DNA of 64,000 nt from Candidatus Methanohalarchaeum thermophilum (lineage in GTDB: Archaea > Halobacteriota > Methanonatronarchaeia > Methanonatronarchaeales > Methanonatronarchaeaceae), in NCBI GenBank assembly GCA_001914405.1, contig MSDW01000002.1:358091-422090 (forward strand). Reading direction: 5' to 3'. Positions 26,608 through 34,376 of the stretch are shown piece after piece; position 1 is the first letter of the stretch; each line of letters begins with the position of its first letter. Below the pieces are notes generated by a model. That model saw nothing but the letters and a program-made list of their open reading frames with translations, did no database searches and was not told the DNA's origin. Made by a program: the position numbers and the translations under genes.

Positions 26608-28129
26608 GAACTTGCTCGAGGTCAAGAAAAGAAAACCGAATATTAAGCCCAAGTATAGAGAACCAAGTGAATACATTGAGTTAGCCAGAGAGATAATAGG
26701 GGCCTATAAGAAGGGAAGGAAGAAGGAAGATATAAGCGATGAAATATCCGAATTGGAGACTCATGACGAATTTAAGTTTATTAGAGGACTTGACAAGTTG
26801 ATGGAAAGGAATTCAGTTTTTCAACAGAAGTCAGAGGTTTCCCCAATAGAGATCCGTAGAAGACTTTTCAGAAAAGGACCTGTAACCGATGAAGAAGAAT
26901 TAAAAAAAGTTATTAAGGAGGTTTCAAATGAATTTGAGATCGAACCAACCGAAGTTAGGGAACAGATGTATGGTGACAGAGATAAAAACCAAGTGCTTGT
27001 AAAAAAACATGATATTTCTCCAAAGAGGTTAATTAAAGAGTATAATCTTTCTTTAACTCAGACTCTTCTTTTTGACGCTCATAAGTTAGATATCAGGGTT
27101 TCAGGTAACTACCAGGAGATATTTAGTGCGATTAAGTATTTTGGTCTTATGTATTTAGTTAAAGATGATTTGACTATTTCAGTTACCGGTCCTGCTTCAA
27201 TTTTTAAAAAAACTAGAAAGTACGGGACTTCTTTAGCTAAATTAGTTCCTAGTGTGATTAAATCAGATGAATGGGAGATTGAAGCTAATATAGAAACTAA
27301 GGTTGGTGACGAAAAAAGGATCTATACATTTAATTTAGATTCCTCAGAGAGAGAACTCTTTCCAAAAAAGGATGTAGCAGAGTCATATGATAGTAAAGTT
27401 GAATTAGACTTCGCAAAGAGAATTAATTCAGTAAAAGAAAACTGGGAAGTCAAAAGAGAGCCAACGATCTTGAGAACCGGTAAAAAAGTAATGATACCAG
27501 ACTTTAGTTTTCAAAGAGATAACATGAAACTATATTTAGAGGTAATTGGCTTTTGGACGCCAGATTACCTTGAAAAAAAGATAGAAAAAATCAATAAAAT
27601 AAATACTAATGAAAAACTGCTTTTAGCAGTAAATAAAAGCTTAAAATGTAAAAAAGAAGACTTTAAAAGAGGAGATAAGATCTTTTTTTACGAAAGAAAG
27701 ATCCCTCTCAAACCAATAATCAGAGAACTCAACCAGATGACCAAAGAAAAAACGAAAAAAGAAAAAACCGATTTAAACAAAAAAATTGAAGAAATTTACA
27801 GATTAGCCAGAGAAAAAGAAGATAAATGCATAGAAATCGATTATTTATCTAAAGAACTAGATGTAATGAAAGAAACACTAAAAGATTTTTTAAATAAAAA
27901 TACTGAAGGGATAATATCTGATGAAAAATATATTACCAAAAAAACTCTCAATGAGATAAAAAATAGGATAAACAAACTAGAAAATAAAAAACTCTCAGAA
28001 GTTAACAAGATACTCAACGAATACGGCATCGCCCAAACCGTGCTCAAAGAGATAGGATACAAAATAGATTACAGTTCCCTAAACCCAGAAAACGCTGAAA
28101 TCAAAAAAATCAATGAACAAGATAACTAA
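26597..28129 (+). CDS. bax1: Bax1 nuclease (DUF790), XPB partner
   Basis: Structure-specific endonuclease that works with archaeal XPB in nucleotide-excision-type repair. 510 residues. An N-terminal DUF790 region (about 10-230, with LSLTQTLLFDAHKLDIRVSG) is followed by a PD-(D/E)xK core about 270-360: KVELDFAKRI, VMIPDFSFQ and LYLEVIGFWTPDYL. A long C-terminal coiled-coil/HTH-like extension (about 380-500) is Lys/Glu-rich. The start is GTG at 26597, inside the end of xpb, with GGAGGCGGAG just upstream, so translation is coupled. The conserved pairing with xpb supports the assignment. Confidence 0.9.
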   Translation: MLTKNLLEVKKRKPNIKPKYREPSEYIELAREIIGAYKKGRKKEDISDEISELETHDEFKFIRGLDKLMERNSVFQQKSEVSPIEIRRRLFRKGPVTDEEELKKVIKEVSNEFEIEPTEVREQMYGDRDKNQVLVKKHDISPKRLIKEYNLSLTQTLLFDAHKLDIRVSGNYQEIFSAIKYFGLMYLVKDDLTISVTGPASIFKKTRKYGTSLAKLVPSVIKSDEWEIEANIETKVGDEKRIYTFNLDSSERELFPKKDVAESYDSKVELDFAKRINSVKENWEVKREPTILRTGKKVMIPDFSFQRDNMKLYLEVIGFWTPDYLEKKIEKINKINTNEKLLLAVNKSLKCKKEDFKRGDKIFFYERKIPLKPIIRELNQMTKEKTKKEKTDLNKKIEEIYRLAREKEDKCIEIDYLSKELDVMKETLKDFLNKNTEGIISDEKYITKKTLNEIKNRINKLENKKLSEVNKILNEYGIAQTVLKEIGYKIDYSSLNPENAEIKKINEQDN

Positions 28130-28217
28130 AATTACTTATTTTTTTTAAAAGTGGTTTATTCGTGGTTTAGTTGTTTTTTTATATATCTCTTGGTTTTTTT
28201 GTTTTTTTTTTTGGACC

Positions 28218-28281
28218 GTGACCTCTTCACCTACTTAAATCAGAGATTTGAGGAAGAGGATTTCTCACCAAATAAGTTAAA
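28218..28281 (-). repeat. miniature LE-RE hairpin element
   Basis: Plus strand GTGACCTCTTCACCTAC, core TTAAATCAGAGATTTGAGG, then AAGAGGATTTCTCACCAAAT. Located between convergent bax1 and metS. Confidence 0.65.
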
Positions 28282-28310
28282 AAATATTAAAAAAAGGGAG
28301 ATTTTTTAGT

Positions 28311-28412
28311 TTACTTTGTTTTCAGTGCTTGTCTTAGTGCTAAAGCTAATCCTCCGAATAGGAAGGCTAAGCCGAATATTGCCATTGCAAGTGCTCCTGG
28401 ATTAAGATTCAA
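28311..28412 (-). CDS. metS: MetS-like small subunit of an NSS transporter
   Basis: A 33-residue, single-helix membrane peptide: about seven polar residues, then GALAMAIFGLAFLFGGLALA and a short basic tail. This is the pattern of MetS, the tiny partner of MetP-type sodium symporters, which is always encoded next to the transporter. Here it starts 23 bases after the NSS stop codon. The start is TTG at 28412 with GGAGGG about ten bases upstream. Easily missed because of its size. The assignment rests on size, helix pattern and position. Confidence 0.72.
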   Translation of the reverse strand: MNLNPGALAMAIFGLAFLFGGLALALRQALKTK

Positions 28413-28435
28413 TTTGCTTTTTTCCCTCCGTTAGG

Positions 28436-29827
28436 TTATTTTTGTTCTTTAACTATTGATGCTAGGGCTGCTCCTATCATTATTAGGAATGGTGGTAGCA
28501 AGCCAGGTCTAGTAACCGTTTTTGATAGTATTGAGTAGCCTAAAGCTATTGGAACAACTATTTTTAAGAAGTAGTTGAACCATGTTCCCATTGTATAATC
28601 GCTGACGCTGTTGACATATGTTCTTATCTTGTCTATTCCATAGACCCATCCGAATATAAGTGCTTCGCCGAATGCAATTATTGGTAAGGTGTATGTTGCT
28701 GATGAAGTATCTAATATTGTTAATAGGCTTAGTGGGTTGTCTCCAAATAGACCAAGCGGTCCTTCGAGGGCTATTATTAGGCTTCCGATTAATGAGATTG
28801 CAATTACATAACTCACTGTCTTGCTTCTTTTGAGGGTTAATTTTTCTCGTATTGGACCTATCTGTGCTTCGGCTAATGAGATTGATGATGATAATCCTGC
28901 CATCGTTAGTAGTACAAAAAATAGTGATGCAAATACATTAGAGAATGGTAGGAATTCAAATGCTTTTGGTAGAGCCATAAATGCTAGGCCTATTCCACTA
29001 GTTGGTTCTATTCCTCCTGCAACCATAATTGGGAATATAGCGAATCCTACTAAGAACGCGAAACCACAGTTTGCTAGTGCTATTATGAAGGCGTTATTAG
29101 TTATGTCTGATTTTTCCGGTAAGTAGGAAGCGTAAGTGATCATTATTCCTAGTGCCACTGATAGGGTGAAGTATATCTGTCCAAAGGCATTTATCCAGAT
29201 TTCTGCGTTAGTTAGAGCTCCAAAATCTGGTGTTAGGTAATAGTTTAGTCCTTGTATAGCTCCATCTAGTGTTATTCCTCTTAAAACTAGTAAGATAACT
29301 ATTACCCATATTGCTGGAACAAATATCTTGTTTGCTTTTTCTAATCCTTCTTTTATTCCAGCTTTCATTATGAAATACTGTAGTATCCAAACTAGGATTA
29401 CTCCAACAACGGGTAGCCATGAATTTAAGAAATTGTTCATAAAGAAATTGGATAGCTCAGTTCCCTGCCAAGCCAATGTTAGGGAAAAGCCCACAAAAAC
29501 TACGGACCATCCTACGATGACTGCGTAATACATGTTGACTAACCAGCCGTTTAAAACGGCCCACCATCCGATGAATTCACTTTCTCTTAGTTTTTCTCTA
29601 ATTGCTAAGGGAGTTGTCTTACCTGTTTCCCCTCCTAGTCCTAGTTCTAGAATAAGTACTGGTATGCCTGCTATTATTAGTGCCGCAAAGTATGGGATCA
29701 GGAAAGCTCCTCCTCCACTATTGTAAACTTGGTATGGAAATCTCCAGATATTACCTAATCCTATTGCAGAACCTATAGCTGCTAGTACAAAACCTATTCT
29801 TGTTCCCCATTTTTCGTTTTCTGCCAT
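28436..29827 (-). CDS. neurotransmitter:sodium symporter (NSS/SNF) family transporter
   Basis: Na+-coupled amino-acid importer of the LeuT fold. 463 residues and 11-12 helices, the common prokaryotic length. TM1 has the unwound Na+/substrate site GSAIGLGNIWRFPYQVYNSG; TM6 has NAFGQIYFTLSVALGIMITY; TM8 has LTMAGLSSSISLAEAQIGPI. With the MetS-like peptide downstream it is most like MetP (methionine/alanine uptake), but substrate is inference. GGAGGAATAAG precedes the ATG. The promoter at about 29893-29903 carries TATATAAGG with an adjacent palindrome. Confidence 0.93.
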   Translation of the reverse strand: MAENEKWGTRIGFVLAAIGSAIGLGNIWRFPYQVYNSGGGAFLIPYFAALIIAGIPVLILELGLGGETGKTTPLAIREKLRESEFIGWWAVLNGWLVNMYYAVIVGWSVVFVGFSLTLAWQGTELSNFFMNNFLNSWLPVVGVILVWILQYFIMKAGIKEGLEKANKIFVPAIWVIVILLVLRGITLDGAIQGLNYYLTPDFGALTNAEIWINAFGQIYFTLSVALGIMITYASYLPEKSDITNNAFIIALANCGFAFLVGFAIFPIMVAGGIEPTSGIGLAFMALPKAFEFLPFSNVFASLFFVLLTMAGLSSSISLAEAQIGPIREKLTLKRSKTVSYVIAISLIGSLIIALEGPLGLFGDNPLSLLTILDTSSATYTLPIIAFGEALIFGWVYGIDKIRTYVNSVSDYTMGTWFNYFLKIVVPIALGYSILSKTVTRPGLLPPFLIMIGAALASIVKEQK

Positions 29828-30165
29828 CTTATTCCTCCATCACGAAACGAACAAAAAATGATAAATATATTGACCAATATATGTCCTTATATAGGTTATA
29901 TATCTGAATAGGGCAATCTATCCGACACTTTAACAGATTACGTGCCTGATATAAGATCTTAAAGCAGACGCCCTATGGATTCCCTAGTATTCGTCAACTC
30001 GAATTACTTTTAGTTATTTTCTTAATTTATTTTATTAAACTTTTGTTAAATACAAATGAGTTAAAACCGATTACTTTAATCAGATCTAAGAGAGGAAAGA
30101 TTAGTTAAAAAACTTATTTAATAACTTGAATGAACTTTAGTTCCTAAATAAAAATTTACGATAAA
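29828..30165. other. intergenic region with NSS promoter
   Basis: Contains the NSS promoter/operator. The rest (29910-30165) is AT-rich and carries the trailer of btuD. No gene is seen. Confidence 0.5.
29865..29882. promoter_or_regulatory. perfect palindrome near the NSS transporter start site
   Basis: ATATATTG AC CAATATAT, an 8-bp inverted repeat, lies 38 bases before the ATG and about 20-25 bases after the TATA-like CCTATATAAGG (29892-29902, minus strand), so it probably covers the transcription start. A repressor operator is the simplest reading. Confidence 0.45.
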
Positions 30166-31425
30166 TTAGGTTATATCTTGGTGATTAATTTCTTCTATCA
30201 ACTTGTTTATGTTATTAACCTCTTTCATTCCCTTTTCTTTTAATTTTTTATATAGTTGTGTTGCTTTATAGTCTTTGGTATGGTCTCTTTCTTTGATAGG
30301 ATCTTCAGAAAGTGAAATCACTTTTTTATCCTTATCTAATGCGTATTTTAAGGCTTTTAGGTTCTTTAAGTTTCCTTCACCAAATTTTAGGTTTGATACA
30401 ACGACTGCGTCTGCTTCTTCTATTAGATCTAGGTTTTTTTGGTATTTTTCTTCAGTTATTGCCGAAAAGGGTTTTTCTTTTACTACGGGGATTCCCATAG
30501 AATCAGCAGTTTCTGTATCCGTATCTAAGCTATTTATAACTCCAGCAGATATCTTATATCCTCTTTTATTTAATTCATAGAATATCTTGCTGCCGCTTCC
30601 CATTCCCGCTATTACATGTACATTTTTCTCTTCTTGGTCTTCTTCACAGATTTCTTCTGCACAGGGCGTTACGAAAACTGAATCGATTATAGGATGTTTT
30701 TTCACTATCGTGTTCACGCCGTAAGACTCTCTAATGATCTTTGGTCTCAGAACCTCGCCTGGATCCCCCTTAGCTTTTACTTTTCCCTGGTTCAATAGTA
30801 TTAGTTTATCACAGTACTGTGCAGCCAGATTCAGATCGTGGAAGACTCCTATAACTAGTTTTTCTTTCGAAAGATCCTTGGCCAATGACATTATCTCTAT
30901 TTTATGGTTTATATCTAGGTGGCTAGTAGGTTCATCTAACAGCAGTATTGGCGTGTCCTGTGCTAGAGCTCGAGCTATTATTACTCTCTGTAGCTGGCCA
31001 CCACTCAGGTTGCTTGCCATTCTATCTTTGAATTCAGTTGTTTCGGTTAATCTCATTGCCTCTTCAACTGCTTCCTTGTTTTCATTTCTGTTCTCTGATG
31101 TTTCAAGGAGTGACCGATACGCTAGTCTACCCATCGATATTACTTCTTTTACTTTAAAGTTGAAGTTTACTCGAGTATTCTGAGGAACAACCGATACATA
31201 TTTGGCTATGTCTTTTCTCTTTAGATTAGATATATCATTACCGCCTAAAAATATCTCATTATCGCTTACTGGATTTATACCAGTTAAACATTTTATTAGA
31301 GTTGTTTTTCCTGATCCATTTGGACCTATTACTCCTATTAATCTGTTTTCGCCTATTTCTAGGTTTATTTCTTTTAATACTTTTTCCTCGTTATAACTGA
31401 AATTTAGGTTATTTATATCTATCAT
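30166..31425 (-). CDS. btuD: corrinoid/iron-siderophore ABC transporter ATPase with C-terminal extra domain (BtuD)
   Basis: ATPase of the BtuCDF-type importer. Residues 1-250 form the ABC domain: Walker A GVIGPNGSGKTTLIKCL, signature NLSGGQLQRVIIARALAQ, Walker B PILLLDEPTSHLDI and H-loop GVFHDLNLAAQYC. Residues about 255-419 form a separate Rossmann-like domain with VHVIAGMGSGSKIFYELNKR, GIPVVKEKPF and ADAVVVSNLKFG. I have seen such extensions on archaeal cobalamin ATPases but know no assigned function. It starts right after btuC (one base between), in the order btuC-btuD on the minus strand. Confidence 0.9.
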   Translation of the reverse strand: MIDINNLNFSYNEEKVLKEINLEIGENRLIGVIGPNGSGKTTLIKCLTGINPVSDNEIFLGGNDISNLKRKDIAKYVSVVPQNTRVNFNFKVKEVISMGRLAYRSLLETSENRNENKEAVEEAMRLTETTEFKDRMASNLSGGQLQRVIIARALAQDTPILLLDEPTSHLDINHKIEIMSLAKDLSKEKLVIGVFHDLNLAAQYCDKLILLNQGKVKAKGDPGEVLRPKIIRESYGVNTIVKKHPIIDSVFVTPCAEEICEEDQEEKNVHVIAGMGSGSKIFYELNKRGYKISAGVINSLDTDTETADSMGIPVVKEKPFSAITEEKYQKNLDLIEEADAVVVSNLKFGEGNLKNLKALKYALDKDKKVISLSEDPIKERDHTKDYKATQLYKKLKEKGMKEVNNINKLIEEINHQDIT

Positions 31426-31426
31426 T

Positions 31427-32476
31427 TCATTTTCCCTTCTTTCTCCTCCATAGAAGGTATATAAAGAATGGTGCTCCAGAGATAGCCGTTATTATTCCAA
31501 CAGGTATTTCAGTCGGGGCAAGCACCATTCTAGCAAATATATCAGATAAAACTAAGAATAAAGCTCCAAGTAATGCTGAAGCTGGTATTAAGCTCTTATG
31601 TTTAGGGCCTATTATTATTCGAACTATATGCGGCGGAATTAATCCAACAAACCCGATTACGCCACTGTACGCTACCGCTATCGCCGTTATTAGAGATGCA
31701 TCAGCCAATAAAACCTTTTTTATCTTGTCTACATCTACTCCCAAGTACATCGCATCCTCTTCACCCAACATAATCGCATCCAGGTACTTAGCCAAAGGAA
31801 AAGAAGCTATAACTCCTAAAAATACTACTGGAGAACTAACCATTATTGCATTCCAATCAGCTCCTGTTAATCCTCCTAACACCCAGAACATCACTTCATG
31901 GATTTGATCACCACTAAAATACATTATGAATCTAGTTAGAGCTGATAATAGAAAACTAAAGGCAACTCCAGCCAGCAATAACGTATCTACATGAACTTTT
32001 CTGCCTTCCTTAGCTATAGCGTAAACAATAGAAATTGTAATTAGGCCACCTAGAAAAGCAACTACAGGTATCGAAAGATTTGTTATTGCAGTTAAGCCAG
32101 TGACAATTGCTATTGCTGCTCCTAGAGCAGATCCACTCGATAAACCTACTATATAGGGATCTGCCAATGGATTTTTAAAAAGACCCTGCATAATGGCTCC
32201 AGCAGTAGCTAAAGCAGCGCCAACAACAACAGCTAAAATAACTCTAGGAACCCGAAGATCTAGGATTATGGCCTCGATACCTCCTCCGTAATCCGCTGTA
32301 ACATACTGGCCTATCAACGGAATCCTTTCCAAAACCACCTTAATTACCTTAATAGGCGAAATTTTAACAGCACCAAGTCCTACCGAAATAACTGAAATAA
32401 CCAGAGTCAAGACTAGTAACAGTAAAATAAATATTCTCTTATCGGCTTCCAGATCCAAAAACTTCCTAAAACTCAT
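31427..32476 (-). CDS. btuC: corrinoid/iron-siderophore ABC transporter permease (BtuC)
   Basis: FecCD/BtuC-family permease with about ten helices. Seen: [39 protein letters not shown] (the typical Q-G-NPLA-P motif), VALAYSG-like [18 protein letters not shown] (L2/coupling region) and the C-terminal [20 protein letters not shown]. Full family length. The start is ATG 32476 ([10 protein letters not shown]); the ORF extends 21 bases further upstream but those codons (MCCWLLN) are unlikely. It is one operon with btuD; btuF is 580 bp upstream, separated by a decayed sequence. Confidence 0.92.
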   Translation of the reverse strand: MSFRKFLDLEADKRIFILLLLVLTLVISVISVGLGAVKISPIKVIKVVLERIPLIGQYVTADYGGGIEAIILDLRVPRVILAVVVGAALATAGAIMQGLFKNPLADPYIVGLSSGSALGAAIAIVTGLTAITNLSIPVVAFLGGLITISIVYAIAKEGRKVHVDTLLLAGVAFSFLLSALTRFIMYFSGDQIHEVMFWVLGGLTGADWNAIMVSSPVVFLGVIASFPLAKYLDAIMLGEEDAMYLGVDVDKIKKVLLADASLITAIAVAYSGVIGFVGLIPPHIVRIIIGPKHKSLIPASALLGALFLVLSDIFARMVLAPTEIPVGIITAISGAPFFIYLLWRRKKGK

Positions 32477-32497
32477 ATTTAACAACCAACAACACAA

Positions 32498-33078
32498 CTT
32501 AAGATACAGATAGTGAAGCTAAAGTACTCTCTCATCTTATCTACTCTCCACTCATGACATCAGAGTTCTTTCCGATGTGGCCCTAATCCTTTATGCCAGA
32601 GATGTTTTCGGCTTTACTTGACATTAGACCTTTCCTATACCACACTCAACCAGACATCGAAACTATCCACTCCCGAAAGAATTCACTAAATCAAATACAC
32701 AAGACCATATGCCCAGATATCAATTGAGGCAAGATTCTTTTTCATTTGATTCAGGCAACCACTCGTTAACCACTTGAAATCTATATTCAGGTACTTTGAA
32801 CCTATTCAAGCAACTAGTCTATGTCAAATTCAGAGAGGTTGGCCAGATCCTCAAAGAGCGTTGGATCGGGTTTTGATAAGCCAATATACGTCAACTAAAC
32901 TCGAGTCATTTAAGAGCTACGGTCCATTCATATTTCACCTGAACCTAGAGATCTTAGTAAAGGGTGTTTTCAAAGATTGAAATAGAAAATAATAAATATA
33001 GAGGTTATTTTACTTAATTTAATTCATTTTCATGACTTGATTATAGTTAATAATTATTTATTTTTGTTTTTTTGTGAT
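32498..33078 (+). pseudogene. decayed coding remnant of unidentified family
   Basis: Plus-strand reading gives protein-like stretches broken by stops and frame changes: PFLYHTQPDIETIHSRKNSL near 32620-32685 and RGWPDPQRALDRVL followed by SYGPFIFHLNLEIL near 32835-32950. Codon use is unlike the neighbouring T/G-to-A/C pattern, suggesting foreign origin, perhaps a transposase. I cannot name the family. It separates btuF from btuCD. Confidence 0.35.
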
Positions 33079-33990
33079 TTATTCGAATGCAGCAGGATGT
33101 ATTGTCTTTGCTACTTCTGCTAGTCCATCTATTATCCTTGGGCCTGGTCTTACTAATTGGTCTTCTTCTAAGGTGTAGAGTTTTCCTTCTTGAACTGCAG
33201 TCAATTCCTTCCAGCCAGTTTTATTTTTTAGTTCTCCTAGATTAGTGTAACAGTGTTCTGTTGTTATTATCAAATCAGGGTCTTTTTGTATTACTGTTGA
33301 AAGGCTTATTTTTTTGTATCCTTTTAGTTCACTGGCTATATTGTTTCCTCCAGCTTTAGTTATTAATTGGTTTATGAATGTATTTTCTCCAGCAGTCCAT
33401 GTTCCACCATAGGTACTCATTAGGTAGAACACGTCTTTTTCTTCTTGATCACTTACTTTATTGGTTATCTGCTCTATTCTTTCTTCCATGTCATCTGTCA
33501 AATTCTGTGCGTAATCTTCTGCTCCTACTATTTTACCTATCTCATTAATATTTTCTATAACTCCTGAGATACTTCCTGGACTAGATACATATACTGGTAT
33601 ATCATTGTTTCTCAGTTTTTCAACAGTTTGTTCTCCTGTAGTAGTTGATGCAAAAACGACATCTGGATCCATAGAGATTATTTTTTCAACACTAGGATTC
33701 TGAAATCCTCCTATCTTTTCTTTGTATTTAGCCTCGCTTGGATAGTCACAGTACTCTGTTACACCAACTATCTCTGGGCCCTGACCTAGAGCAAAGAGAA
33801 TCTCGGTGTTTGAAGGGGCCGCGGAAACAATTCTTTCCACTTCTCCAGTTACTGTTACATTATTGCCTAAATCGTCTTGTACCGTGATTTTATTTTCTCC
33901 TTGGTTTTGATCTTGGTTTTGGACACAGCCTGATGTGATAACCAGTAGAGAAACAAGTCCTACAAGCGCGATAATCGCCATTTTTTTCAT
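33079..33990 (-). CDS. btuF: corrinoid-binding lipoprotein (BtuF-like)
   Basis: Periplasm-side substrate-binding protein of class III (one long central helix). Signal helix MAIIALVGLVSLLVITSGC with lipobox Cys at about 22, then the domain start VERIVSAAPSNTEILFALG, GVTEYCDYPSEA, VEKIISMDPDVVFAS, and the C-terminal lobe LYTLEEDQLVRPGPRIIDGL. The CDYP and RPGPR segments are typical of vitamin B12-binding BtuF. The start is ATG 33990 with GGTG upstream, rather than the GTG at 33999. It supplies the BtuCD transporter and would scavenge corrinoids. Confidence 0.9.
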   Translation of the reverse strand: MKKMAIIALVGLVSLLVITSGCVQNQDQNQGENKITVQDDLGNNVTVTGEVERIVSAAPSNTEILFALGQGPEIVGVTEYCDYPSEAKYKEKIGGFQNPSVEKIISMDPDVVFASTTTGEQTVEKLRNNDIPVYVSSPGSISGVIENINEIGKIVGAEDYAQNLTDDMEERIEQITNKVSDQEEKDVFYLMSTYGGTWTAGENTFINQLITKAGGNNIASELKGYKKISLSTVIQKDPDLIITTEHCYTNLGELKNKTGWKELTAVQEGKLYTLEEDQLVRPGPRIIDGLAEVAKTIHPAAFE

Positions 33991-33999
33991 ACCAAGCAC

Positions 34000-34376
34000 C
34001 TAAAGTAAAAACTATTTTAATATAATAAAAAACCTTTGACCAATGGCATATGCACTAAAAACATAAGAGAGAAAAAAACCCAAAACCCACACCAAGATCA
34101 TATTAACTAAGGAAAAAAAGACTAATTAGTTCAACAATCAAATTCACCTATCAAATGTTCTAAACTACTTATACCTCACTCGAACTTTGCTTGTGAGAAA
34201 AGGGTTTTCTCAACAAGTAATTTAAAAAATGTATTTGGCGGTTTTTTTAATTCTGATAAGAGCTGCCAATCTTTTTATTGTTATTTTTTAAAGAAATATT
34301 GGTTTCTTTTAGGGAACCAGTCTAGTCTACAGGTTAATCAGTTTACTAAAATATCTTAGCAAAAGATGAAGTTTTA
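34000..34376. other. divergent intergenic region
   Basis: AT-rich. A possible very degraded miniature element lies about 34175-34225 (TTGTGAGAAAAGGG and TTTTCTCAACAAGTAAT). Nothing else was found. Confidence 0.35.
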
